A program made the translations under genes and the position numbers. DNA of 32,699 bases, taken from Flavobacteriia bacterium. Lineage in GTDB: Bacteria; Bacteroidota; Bacteroidia; Flavobacteriales_D; Crocinitomicaceae. The number at the start of each line of letters is the position of its first letter. The first letter of the stretch is position 1. The DNA lies in the NCBI GenBank assembly GCA_947458955.1, contig CANGZT010000001.1:1-32699 (forward strand), written 5' to 3'. The notes below the pieces were generated by a model. That model was not told the DNA's origin, did no database searches, and was given only the letters and a program-made list of their open reading frames with translations. Positions 10,656 through 18,146 of the stretch are shown in pieces.

Positions 10656-11923
10656 ATCAAACAAACAATACAAACAAATTACTAGCATTACCGGTAATTG
10701 TAGCTTCATTGGGGTATTTTGTAGATATTTACGACTTACTGCTTTTTGGGGTAGAACGTACGGAAAGTTTGAAAGAGATTTTACGTATTCAATATCCTGC
10801 ACTGACCGAGGTAGCAAGAGAAGCGTTAAACTCAAAATTTGGAAAACAACTATTAAACTGGCAAATGGCTGGAATGTTAGTTGGGGGTATTTTTTGGGGT
10901 ATTCTCGGTGATAAAAAAGGAAGATTATCTGTGTTATTTGGTTCTATTTTAACCTATTCAATCGCTAATATTCTTAACGGAATGATCAATAGTGTTGAAT
11001 TATACAAATTATTGCGTTTTGTTTCTGGTTTTGGATTAGCGGGTGAATTAGGTGCTGGAATTACCCTAGTGAGTGAAAGTATGTCGAAAGAGAAAAGAGG
11101 TTATGGCGCTACGATTGTGGCAACAGTAGGTGTTTTTGGTGCTGTAGTAGCCGGATTTATGGGGGATGTTATTACCAATTGGCGATATTCATTCTATTTA
11201 GGTGGTGGTATGGGTTTGGCTTTATTGTTGTTGCGTATTGGGGTCTTTGAATCGGGAATGTTTGACAAAGTAAAAGAAGATGATAGCATCAAAAAAGGGG
11301 ATATGTTGATGTTATTCAGGTCGAAACAAAACCTTAAAAAATACTTTTGTATCATTTTTACCACCGTACCTGTTTGGTATGTAATGGGAACATTGGTCTT
11401 ATTTTCTCCTGAATATGCTTCAGCTTTCGGATTACCAAAAGACAGTATTTCTGCAGGAAAATCAATCATGTTTGCCTATGCTGGAATTACCTTAGGAGAT
11501 GTAGTTTCTGGATTGTTGAGTCAATGGTTGAAATCCCGAAAAAAGTCCTTGGCTTTATTTTTAAGTATGACTGTTGTAGGTGTCATTTTATACTTTACCG
11601 TAGCCAAACAATCTGTTTTTGCTTTTTATTCAGTTGTAGGATTTATCGGATTCGCTACCGGATATTGGGCAGTATTTATCAGTGCTGCTTCTGAATTATT
11701 TGGAACGAATATACGCGCCACTGTAGCAACGACTGCACCGAATTTTGTGAGAGCTTCCACCATATTGATTTCTTTTATGTTAGATGGGTTGATTTATGTA
11801 TTTGCAGATGATAAAATTCTTGCAACAAAAGTAGCAGGAGCCATTATTATCGTAATCGGTTTTATTGCACTTTATTTCTTAGATGAAACTTATGGTAAAG
11901 AGCTGAATTACACTGAAGAATAA
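10652..11923 (+). CDS. MFS transporter (metabolite:H+ symporter type)
   Basis: A 423-residue major facilitator superfamily protein with about twelve membrane helices. The loop after helix 2 carries the MFS motif as GILGDKKGR, and FVSGFGLAGELGAGITLVSESM plus NWRYSFYLGGG are typical of the sugar or organic-acid symporter branch. A TFGVE-like Asp-containing helix 1 (YFVDIYDLLLFG) is also seen. The substrate cannot be read from sequence. It is the last gene of the coupled four-gene unit (ATGA overlap with the DUF2079 gene). No obvious hairpin follows; fabG begins about 100 nt later with its own promoter element. Confidence 0.9.
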   Translation: MNQTNNTNKLLALPVIVASLGYFVDIYDLLLFGVERTESLKEILRIQYPALTEVAREALNSKFGKQLLNWQMAGMLVGGIFWGILGDKKGRLSVLFGSILTYSIANILNGMINSVELYKLLRFVSGFGLAGELGAGITLVSESMSKEKRGYGATIVATVGVFGAVVAGFMGDVITNWRYSFYLGGGMGLALLLLRIGVFESGMFDKVKEDDSIKKGDMLMLFRSKQNLKKYFCIIFTTVPVWYVMGTLVLFSPEYASAFGLPKDSISAGKSIMFAYAGITLGDVVSGLLSQWLKSRKKSLALFLSMTVVGVILYFTVAKQSVFAFYSVVGFIGFATGYWAVFISAASELFGTNIRATVATTAPNFVRASTILISFMLDGLIYVFADDKILATKVAGAIIIVIGFIALYFLDETYGKELNYTEE

Positions 11924-11951
11924 GTTTCACTTTTTACTTAATGAAAATCCT

Positions 11952-11959
11952 TATCTTTG
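11952..11959 (+). promoter_or_regulatory. Candidate -7 element of the fabG promoter
   Basis: TATCTTTG fits TAnnTTTG and lies 66 nt ahead of the fabG ATG, just after the MFS stop. A good -33 TTTG is missing at 17-23 nt upstream, so the call rests on the -7 box. Confidence 0.45.
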
Positions 11960-12025
11960 CGACGTGAAGTGATTGGAGAAAGTGAAAAATTAAAATAGCA
12001 AGTTTTAAAAACAATTTATATACCT

Positions 12026-12772
12026 ATGAAACTATTACAAGACAAGGTAGTTTTAATTACCGGAGCATCAAGAGGAATTGGAAAAGCAATCGCTGAAGAA
12101 TGTGTGAATCAAGGAGCAAAAGTTGCTTTCACTTATATTTCTTCAGAAGAAAAAGCAAAAGCTTTAGAGGCAGAATTAACTGCGAATGGTGGTGTTGCTA
12201 AAGGATTCAAATCAGATGCTGGTGATTTCGAACAAGCACAAAAATTAGTAGACGATGTTGTTGCTGAATTTGGAACAGTAGATGTCTTGGTAAATAACGC
12301 TGGTATCACAAGAGATACGCTATTAATGCGTATGACTGAGCAACAATGGGATGAAGTAATCAATACAAATTTAAAATCTGCATTCAACTTAACAAAAGCG
12401 GTGCAAAAACCAATGTTAAAAGCTAGATATGGTTCTATTATCAATATGTCTTCTGTAGTAGGAGTGAGTGGTAATGCTGGTCAAGCAAATTATGCTGCTT
12501 CAAAAGCGGGATTGATTGGTTTTACAAAGTCTGTAGCACAAGAATTAGGTTCTAGAAACATTCGTTGCAACGCAATTGCTCCTGGATTTATCGAAACTGA
12601 AATGACAGGTGCATTAGACGAAAAAGTGGTTCAAGAATGGAGAAATTCAATTCCTTTAAAAAGAGGTGGATCTCCGTTAGATGTTGCGAACGCAACTGTA
12701 TTTTTAGCTTCTGATATGTCTGCATACGTAACAGGACAAACATTACACGTGTGTGGCGGTATGTTGATGTAA
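12026..12772 (+). CDS. fabG: 3-oxoacyl-ACP reductase
   Basis: A 248-residue short-chain dehydrogenase of the FabG type, which reduces 3-oxoacyl-ACP with NADPH in type II fatty acid synthesis. TGASRGIG at residues 12-19 is the nucleotide loop, NNAGITRD the structural motif, and the catalytic set is Asn115, Ser143, Tyr156 and Lys160 (YAASK). The C-terminal CNAIAPGFIETEMT and VTGQTLHVCGGM match FabG rather than other SDR enzymes, and length is standard. Other acyl-carrier genes are not next to it, so a specialised SDR role is possible but less likely. It stands as a single transcript between a promoter element and a terminator. Confidence 0.93.
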   Translation: MKLLQDKVVLITGASRGIGKAIAEECVNQGAKVAFTYISSEEKAKALEAELTANGGVAKGFKSDAGDFEQAQKLVDDVVAEFGTVDVLVNNAGITRDTLLMRMTEQQWDEVINTNLKSAFNLTKAVQKPMLKARYGSIINMSSVVGVSGNAGQANYAASKAGLIGFTKSVAQELGSRNIRCNAIAPGFIETEMTGALDEKVVQEWRNSIPLKRGGSPLDVANATVFLASDMSAYVTGQTLHVCGGMLM

Positions 12773-12794
12773 TCAATAAATAAATGATTTTGAG

Positions 12795-12824
12795 AGCCTC
12801 GACTGAAAAGTTGAGGCTTTTTTA
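12795..12824 (+). terminator. Terminator after fabG
   Basis: AGCCTCGACT pairs with AGTTGAGGCT (one mismatch) around a short GAAA loop and is followed by seven T. The UUCG/GAAA-like tight loop and T run are typical of intrinsic termination. Confidence 0.85.
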
Positions 12825-12858
12825 TAAAACCATACCATTATATTTTTTTTGATTTAAT

Positions 12859-12875
12859 ACGTAAATAATTTACGT
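12859..12875 (+). promoter_or_regulatory. 17-bp perfect palindrome ahead of the ECF sigma gene
   Basis: ACGTAAAT-A-ATTTACGT is a perfect inverted repeat with a one-base centre, ending 34 nt before the sigma-factor ATG. It is too A/T-rich and too close-set for a terminator, and has the size of a dimeric regulator site. A TACCTTTA sequence at 12887-12894 may be a weak -7 box; the palindrome would then cover the -33 region, as expected for an operator. The binding protein is unknown. Confidence 0.45.
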
Positions 12876-12909
12876 TCTTCGAGTTTTACCTTTATCAAAA
12901 ATAAAGGTC

Positions 12910-13422
12910 ATGGAATCAATTAATACTTCTTCATTTTGGAATAAAGCATACCAATCTGCTTTACAAATGGCTAAATCAAAACTAGACGTACAGGATCAAT
13001 TTTGGGTAGAAGATATTGCCCAGAATGCGGTAGTTAAAGCATTTTTACAGTTTGAAAAATTCGATAGTTCGAAAGGGAGTTTTACCAATTGGTTATTAAC
13101 GATTACCAAAAATCTTTGTTTTGATTTTAGTAAGCGAAAGGAAAAATCTTTTCTCAAAAAAGAGGATACGTCGTTATTTTCAGAAATAGCAGATTACGAT
13201 CTTCAAGATAAGGTGTTGTTAGAAGAAAAATATGAAAACCTTGAAAAATGTATTTCAGAATTGAAAGAAAATGATCGTAAAATCATTATTATGAAATATT
13301 ATAATAAAGCTTCAAGTAGAGATATTGCAAATGAAACTCATATTCCAGAGGCAAACATACCAGTGTATATGAAAAGAGTGAAATTAAAATTATTCGATAA
13401 AATGACAAAAATTTCAGCTTAA
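12910..13422 (+). CDS. ECF-type RNA polymerase sigma factor
   Basis: A 170-residue sigma-70 family protein with only regions 2 and 4. Region 2 (about 10-80) shows DIAQNAVVKAFLQFEKFD, GSFTNWLLTITKNLCFDFSKR, the usual core-binding and -10 recognition layout. Region 4 (about 110-165) shows ISELKENDRKIIIMKYYNKASSRDIAN followed by a helix-turn-helix ending in MKRVKLKLF. No anti-sigma gene with a membrane anchor sits next to it; instead a 46-codon ORF follows 53 nt later. The gene is preceded by a perfect palindrome. The stimulus and regulon cannot be read from the window. Confidence 0.9.
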   Translation: MESINTSSFWNKAYQSALQMAKSKLDVQDQFWVEDIAQNAVVKAFLQFEKFDSSKGSFTNWLLTITKNLCFDFSKRKEKSFLKKEDTSLFSEIADYDLQDKVLLEEKYENLEKCISELKENDRKIIIMKYYNKASSRDIANETHIPEANIPVYMKRVKLKLFDKMTKISA

Positions 13423-13441
13423 TCTATACTAAAATTAAAAG

Positions 13442-13453
13442 TATAACGTTATA
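13442..13453 (+). promoter_or_regulatory. 12-bp palindrome ahead of the small ORF
   Basis: TATAACGTTATA is a perfect palindrome 22 nt before the 46-codon ORF and 19 nt after the sigma stop. It shares only an ACGT-like core with the larger palindrome upstream of the sigma gene. Palindromes of this size are not rare in AT-rich DNA, so significance is uncertain. Confidence 0.2.
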
Positions 13454-13475
13454 AATATAAATCAATAGATACTTT

Positions 13476-13616
13476 ATGGAAGACAATTACTCTTTAACGT
13501 TTGAATATGAGACAAATGAACCTAGTTTAGCTTGTATGGAAACAATATTAGCTTTTAGCAAATGTGTTCAGTCTTTTCAATACAATAACATTCGTTTCAA
13601 ATTAAATCTAAACTAA
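13476..13616 (+). CDS. Small protein of 46 residues downstream of the ECF sigma factor
   Basis: ATG 13476 to TAA 13614 encodes a 46-residue protein that begins MEDNYSLTFEYETNEPS and ends IRFKLNLN. It has a normal amino-acid mix with an acidic first half, two Cys and no membrane segment or signal peptide. It is on the strand of the sigma gene, 53 nt after its stop, and occupies nearly all the gap before the convergent yaaA gene. I do not recognise a named family. Its position suggests a small accessory or modulator of the sigma factor, but a chance ORF cannot be excluded. Confidence 0.5.
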   Translation: MEDNYSLTFEYETNEPSLACMETILAFSKCVQSFQYNNIRFKLNLN

Positions 13617-13629
13617 CCATCATCAGTGA

Positions 13630-14391
13630 TTACGAGCGGGTAAACACCCACTCGTTTTCATTTGATAACAAATCATTATAAGTATATCCGTCAGCATTGA
13701 ATAATTTAATTTGCTCTATGTCTGAAATTTTATTCTGAATACAAAAACGAGCCATAGCACCGCGAGCATGCTTTGCATACATCATAATTACTTTATATTC
13801 GCCATGCTTAAAATCTTTGAAAACTGGAATTATAGTTTTAATTCCAAGTTTTTTAAAATCAATAGCTTTGAAATATTCATTTGAAGCTACATTGATGATA
13901 AAATTCGGTTTTTCAGCTTTCAGTTGTTTGGTGATTTTTTCGGTCCAAAATGCATATAGATTTTTATTTTTGGAATCTATTTCCCATTTGGTTCCCATTT
14001 CAAGTCGATATGGAAACATCAAATCGAGAGGTTTTAATATACCGTAAAGTCCAGATAAGATACGCAAATGTTCTTGTGCATACTCTAGTTCTTCTTTTGT
14101 AAGAGAAGATGGGTTTAAACCTTTATATGCTTCTCCGTTAAAAACTTCAATACACGGTTTTATTAATTCTTTTTCTTCTAATGGTTGTTCCCACTGTTGA
14201 AAACGCTCATAATTTAAACTAGCTATTTCACTAGAAACATGAAATAATTTCTCTAATTTCTTTGAAGAAAATTTTCTTAGTTTTTTAACTAATTTCTCAC
14301 TTTCCTTTATAAAAATAGGTTGAGAAATAAAAGGTTTATTTGGAATTGATTGATTGTAATCTAAAGATTTAGCAGGAGATAATAAAATCAT
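13630..14391 (-). CDS. yaaA: Peroxide stress protein YaaA (UPF0246)
   Basis: A 253-residue protein of the YaaA/DUF328 family, reported in E. coli to limit iron-driven damage during hydrogen peroxide stress and to bind DNA. The opening MILLSPAKSLDY, the central FNGEAYKGL, LRILSGLYGILKPLDLMFPYRLEMGTKW and NVASNEYFKA and the late KHARGAMARF are family signatures. Length is normal. The ATG lies 2 nt after the stop of the Smr gene, so it is the last member of the OmpA-Smr-yaaA run. Confidence 0.95.
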   Translation of the reverse strand: MILLSPAKSLDYNQSIPNKPFISQPIFIKESEKLVKKLRKFSSKKLEKLFHVSSEIASLNYERFQQWEQPLEEKELIKPCIEVFNGEAYKGLNPSSLTKEELEYAQEHLRILSGLYGILKPLDLMFPYRLEMGTKWEIDSKNKNLYAFWTEKITKQLKAEKPNFIINVASNEYFKAIDFKKLGIKTIIPVFKDFKHGEYKVIMMYAKHARGAMARFCIQNKISDIEQIKLFNADGYTYNDLLSNENEWVFTRS

Positions 14392-14393
14392 AA

Positions 14394-14942
14394 CTAAAAT
14401 TTTGAATGATAAAATCGTATTTCTGTAGCTCCTTTGCCATAGTCTAGATAAGAAGCGTCGTAAAATTCTATGTGCTCTTGACGGGCTAGAAACATTCGTA
14501 TTTCATTTTTTAATACACCTTCACCCACGCCATGGATAACTATTAATTTATTAATCCTTTGTGATTTAGCTTTAGAGTAAGTACTTCTGAAATGAGTGAG
14601 CTGTTTTAGTAAAATTTCAGTATTACTTAGTCCATTATGAGAATCTAGTAAGTGTTCTATGTGTAAGTCAATTTCCCATTTACTTTCTTTTGTTTTTGTA
14701 ACCAATGAACTAGTAAACAGACTATTCTTTTTAGGTTTTGATGTCTTTATTATCTCAATATCTGAGGGTGGGTTAATATATTCAGTACCAAAAATTTTTA
14801 TCAACTCATTTTCAGGTCTAATTTCTTCAAATCCAAGATCATTTAAGATTCGGACTTGAAAATTATTTAAATAATCTAGGATTTCTGCTTTACCTTTTTC
14901 GTGAAGGAATCCAACGATTTCCCCAGGCGAAAATTTAAACAT
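14394..14942 (-). CDS. Smr-domain protein with N-terminal KOW-like domain
   Basis: A 182-residue protein. The N-terminal part (about 1-55) has GEIVGFLHEKGKAEIL...FQVRILNDLGFEEI, similar to the KOW-like domain seen before Smr in the MutS2/DUF2027 group. The Smr nuclease-like domain (about 90-182) has EIDLHIEHLL (the conserved DLH), a long helix, and LIVIHGVGEGVLKNEIR, the HGxGxGxL loop, ending with GATEIRFY. Smr domains nick or bind DNA or RNA; in MutS2 they act on recombination or on collided ribosomes. The ATPase part of MutS2 is absent, so this is a compact stand-alone form. It starts 3 nt after the OmpA-family stop. Confidence 0.82.
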   Translation of the reverse strand: MFKFSPGEIVGFLHEKGKAEILDYLNNFQVRILNDLGFEEIRPENELIKIFGTEYINPPSDIEIIKTSKPKKNSLFTSSLVTKTKESKWEIDLHIEHLLDSHNGLSNTEILLKQLTHFRSTYSKAKSQRINKLIVIHGVGEGVLKNEIRMFLARQEHIEFYDASYLDYGKGATEIRFYHSKF

Positions 14943-14945
14943 ACC

Positions 14946-16109
14946 TTATTTTTTAGGTTCTAATACAACTTTAAACATAACGCGTCTATTTTTCGCATTT
15001 TTCAAATGTTCGTCGTCTTCAGGCAAAATTTCTTCATTTGGTTCAACAACATCTGTTGGTGTTGCTATAAAACGTTCTTTTGTAATTCCTTCACTAATCA
15101 TATACTCCATTACAGAACGAATTCTTTTGTGCGCTAAATCAGCAAATGCAGGTCTTTTAAGAGATAAAACTTGCTCAACAGAATCAATGTGTCCAAATAA
15201 TTCAAGTTTGTATTCAGGATTATTTTTCATCAAATCAATCACAACATTGATGGTAGCTTTGTTTGCCTCTTGTAATTGTGCTTGACCGAAAGGAAAAAAA
15301 GTAGTATGAGCTTCAATTCTTTGGATTGCATCCATACGTTCTTCTAGCATAATTATTTTGTGGTAAAAAGCATCGGAAACTTGATCTTGATTTCCACCAC
15401 AATCACAATTCTTTTTAGGGTCTGTTTGTAAAATATTTATATCATCTATGTAATAGTAAGCTGCAATAACTGGTATACCTTTGAAAGTTGTTTTTCCTGT
15501 CTTTTCGTTTTTAGTTCCTTCATTGTTTGTGAAATTTCCTATAGTAACAAACTTTTCACCACCTTCTGCAACGTAAGTACCGCATATTTTTTCCCATCCA
15601 TAGCTAGCACTGATTACTTTTTTCTGTGGATGTAGAATGTGAGAAGGACCAATTAAAGCTCCTTTTTCTTGTTGTAAGGCTTTGCTAGTGAATTGAAAGG
15701 CTAATTGATTGGAAGCATATTTAGATAATTCAGCAAGCGAAACATACATTGAAACACAATATTTCATTCCTTTTTGCATAGGATATTTCATTTCTTTTGA
15801 AAGGTATGTTCTCTGCATTTTATCCCCATATGAAAATGCGACAATACCTGCATATTTGTCTCCATTTTTTGGTTCTTCTTTACCGAATTTGTTTGCTCCC
15901 GTAGCGATTTCTGGAATTTTATTTTCATTAATAAAAACATCGGCTTTTGCAGATGTTGGTGAAAACCAACCTTCAGCAATATCAATACCGCCTAAACCTT
16001 TTAATTTACCTTTGGTTGATTCGAAACTTCCGTTTTCAATAAAATTATTGTCTTGACCAAAAGAATAGACTGAAATAAAAAAACTTAATATTAGCTGTAA
16101 ATTTTTCAT
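14946..16109 (-). CDS. Secreted OmpA-family protein
   Basis: A 387-residue exported protein with a signal peptide (MKNLQLILSFFISVYSFGQ). The first 210 residues form a beta-rich domain beginning NNFIENGSFES, similar to jelly-roll carbohydrate-binding or choice-of-anchor type modules. A CDCGG segment and a predicted coiled region (about 232-265) follow. The C-terminal 110 residues are an OmpA-like peptidoglycan-binding domain: NPEYKLELFGHID, LAHKRIRSVMEYMISEGI and NAKNRRVMFKV. It probably tethers an outer-membrane or periplasmic structure to the wall. It is first in the run with the Smr and yaaA genes and lies 49 nt downstream of hemE. Confidence 0.85.
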   Translation of the reverse strand: MKNLQLILSFFISVYSFGQDNNFIENGSFESTKGKLKGLGGIDIAEGWFSPTSAKADVFINENKIPEIATGANKFGKEEPKNGDKYAGIVAFSYGDKMQRTYLSKEMKYPMQKGMKYCVSMYVSLAELSKYASNQLAFQFTSKALQQEKGALIGPSHILHPQKKVISASYGWEKICGTYVAEGGEKFVTIGNFTNNEGTKNEKTGKTTFKGIPVIAAYYYIDDINILQTDPKKNCDCGGNQDQVSDAFYHKIIMLEERMDAIQRIEAHTTFFPFGQAQLQEANKATINVVIDLMKNNPEYKLELFGHIDSVEQVLSLKRPAFADLAHKRIRSVMEYMISEGITKERFIATPTDVVEPNEEILPEDDEHLKNAKNRRVMFKVVLEPKK

Positions 16110-16158
16110 GATTAGATAGTTGGTTTTGATTTAAAATATTGTAAATCAATTGAATTTT

Positions 16159-17214
16159 TTAAAATTTAGCTTCTTTTATTTGATAATCTTTAACAGTTTG
16201 AATAAATGTTTTTACTTTTTCTGGATCTACATCAGGATAAACCCCATGACCTAAATTTACAATATGTCGTTGACTTTTGAAACTATCTAATAAATTAGTT
16301 GTTAATCTATGAACATCATCGTGAGAACTGTAAAGTGCGCAAGGGTCTAAATTCCCTTGGATAGTTCTGGATTCACCAATTGATTCTCTGAAAGTAGAAA
16401 TATCCATATTCCAATCCAAACCAACAGTATTACAATTAGTTGATGCGATTGACTCTAAAGATGTTAATGCACCTTTTGAGAAAATTGTTAATGGAACTTC
16501 TTGATCAATTGCATTGGCTATTTTACGTATGTAAGGCATGCTAAATTCTTCATACTGTTGGGTGCCAAGTATACCTGCCCATGAGTCAAAAAGTTGAAGC
16601 ATATGTGCTCCAGCTTTTATTTGTGCTTTAAGATAGTTTATCGTTACAGTAGTGATTTTATCCAATAAGGCATGAGATAAGGAAGGATTAGTATACAACA
16701 TCTTTCTAGATTCTGAGAATGTTTTAGAACCTTTTCCTTCAACCATATAGCAAAAAATAGTCCAAGGAGCACCTGCAAAACCAATTAGAGGAACCCTGTT
16801 GTTTAACTCTTTGTTTGTTAGTTTTATTGCCTCTAATACATAACCTAATCTATCTTCAACATCAAATTGGTCTTCAATTAATTTTAAATCTGACTCAGAC
16901 TTGATTGTTTTTTCAAACCATGGACCTTTTTGTTCAAGCATTTGATATTCCAATCCCATAGCTTCAGGAACAACTAAAATATCTGAAAAAATAATAGCTG
17001 CATCAACTCCTAGTAAATCAACAGGTTGAATAGTGACTTCAGCTGCATACTTGGGTGTTTCAACTAATTCTTTAAAGCCAGAAAGTGAAGCACGTACAGC
17101 TCTGTATTCTGGAAGGATTCTACCAGCCTGACGCATTAACCATACAGGGTATCTTTCAATTTTTTCTCCACGTGCAGCACGTAAAATCAAATCATTTTGA
17201 AGTTGTTGACTCAT
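16159..17214 (-). CDS. hemE: Uroporphyrinogen decarboxylase
   Basis: A 351-residue cytoplasmic enzyme that removes four carboxyl groups from uroporphyrinogen III to give coproporphyrinogen III in heme synthesis. The N-terminal signature [17 protein letters not shown] supplies the substrate-binding Arg residues, [16 protein letters not shown] carries the conserved Asp, [16 protein letters not shown] and [10 protein letters not shown] are further family motifs, and [16 protein letters not shown] closes the barrel. Length is standard. No other heme genes are adjacent. It has its own recognisable promoter overlapping the end of ung. Confidence 0.97.
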   Translation of the reverse strand: MSQQLQNDLILRAARGEKIERYPVWLMRQAGRILPEYRAVRASLSGFKELVETPKYAAEVTIQPVDLLGVDAAIIFSDILVVPEAMGLEYQMLEQKGPWFEKTIKSESDLKLIEDQFDVEDRLGYVLEAIKLTNKELNNRVPLIGFAGAPWTIFCYMVEGKGSKTFSESRKMLYTNPSLSHALLDKITTVTINYLKAQIKAGAHMLQLFDSWAGILGTQQYEEFSMPYIRKIANAIDQEVPLTIFSKGALTSLESIASTNCNTVGLDWNMDISTFRESIGESRTIQGNLDPCALYSSHDDVHRLTTNLLDSFKSQRHIVNLGHGVYPDVDPEKVKTFIQTVKDYQIKEAKF

Positions 17215-17254
17215 ATTACTTTAAAGTAAATATTAATTACATTGAAACTGAGCG

Positions 17255-17283
17255 CAAATATAATAAATTGAAAGTATTACCAA
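17255..17283 (-). promoter_or_regulatory. hemE promoter (-33 TTG, -7 TATATTTG)
   Basis: On the minus strand TTG (17283-17281) and TATATTTG (17262-17255) are separated by 18 nt, inside the 17-23 range of the Bacteroidota primary sigma factor. The -33 box lies within the last codons of ung and the -7 box in the intergenic gap, 40 nt before the hemE ATG. Confidence 0.65.
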
Positions 17284-17966
17284 CGAATCTCCTCTTGGTT
17301 ATTTGAGCTAAGGTAAAGGTTTGTTTCTCTAAATTGATTACTCTCCCTAAACGACCTAAAATCTTTTCCAGATTTTGTATAACCTAAAGGTGAAGGGTGA
17401 GAAGTTTTGATTACTAGATTTTTAGTTTGATCAATCAGGGGACTTATTGAATGAGCATTTTTACCCCAAAGTAGATACACTATGTTTTGTTTATGAATTT
17501 GAAGGTATTTAATTAAATTTTCGGTAAAAATTTCCCAACCTATTCCCTTATGACTAAGTGGTTGACCTTGTCTAAGAGTTAATATCGTATTAAGCAGGAA
17601 TACTCCTTGGTTAAACCATTTTTCTAAATTACCATGTTTCATATCAAAATTAGGAAATTCTCTTTTTAGCTCTTTGTAAATGTTTGAAAGACTTTTGGGT
17701 AAAGGTGTAATCTTTTCGTTTACTGAAAAACATAAACCATTTGCATGTCCAAAAGTAGGGTAGGGATCTTGTCCTAAAATAACAATTTTAATATTTTTGG
17801 GGGAAAGTTTCAAAACTTTCAGAATGAATTCTTTTTCCGGTAAAATTATATAATTGTCAAATTCTTCTTTTAGCTTAATTTCTAGATTTTTGAAATACTC
17901 TTTTGATCTTTCTTCAATAATAAATGGTAACCAATCAGCATGTACATCATCAAAATTCATGTTCAT
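17277..17966 (-). CDS. ung: Uracil-DNA glycosylase
   Basis: A 229-residue family 1 uracil-DNA glycosylase, which removes uracil from DNA as the first step of base excision repair. ILGQDPYP at residues 63-70 carries the catalytic water-activating Asp67, LLNTILTLRQGQPLSHKGIGW is the middle signature with the uracil-recognition Asn, and SHPSPLGY holds the catalytic His190. Length is typical. A second Met two codons later is an alternative start. It is divergent from trxB and is transcribed from a TTG/TAATTTTG promoter. Confidence 0.97.
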   Translation of the reverse strand: MNMNFDDVHADWLPFIIEERSKEYFKNLEIKLKEEFDNYIILPEKEFILKVLKLSPKNIKIVILGQDPYPTFGHANGLCFSVNEKITPLPKSLSNIYKELKREFPNFDMKHGNLEKWFNQGVFLLNTILTLRQGQPLSHKGIGWEIFTENLIKYLQIHKQNIVYLLWGKNAHSISPLIDQTKNLVIKTSHPSPLGYTKSGKDFRSFRESNQFRETNLYLSSNNQEEIRW

Positions 17967-17980
17967 TTATTTAAATGTTT

Positions 17981-18013
17981 CAAAATTAAATTAAAAACTA
18001 ATTTTACGTTCAA
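17981..18013 (-). promoter_or_regulatory. ung promoter (-33 TTG, -7 TAATTTTG)
   Basis: On the minus strand TTG (18013-18011) and TAATTTTG (17988-17981) are 22 nt apart. The -7 box lies 15 nt before the ung ATG, giving a very short leader. Confidence 0.5.
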
Positions 18014-18146
18014 TAAATGATTTTTCAAACTTAATTAAGTCCAGTTTTAATTTTGAAATATTTGTTAATTGTCTAGTAGTTTATTAAAATTAAACTTTTC
18101 ACAACAAACTTTTATATTAAATTCGCACAACAAAAAAATTAAGATC

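Noticed and set aside
13442-13453. TATAACGTTATA as a second copy of the sigma operator
   Set aside because: It shares only the ACGT core with the 17-bp palindrome; kept as a low-confidence site but not as a repeat of the same operator.
18069-18146. N-terminal extension of thioredoxin reductase from a TTG
   Set aside because: The 26 residues are not like the family and cover the intergenic control region; ATG 18147 fits.
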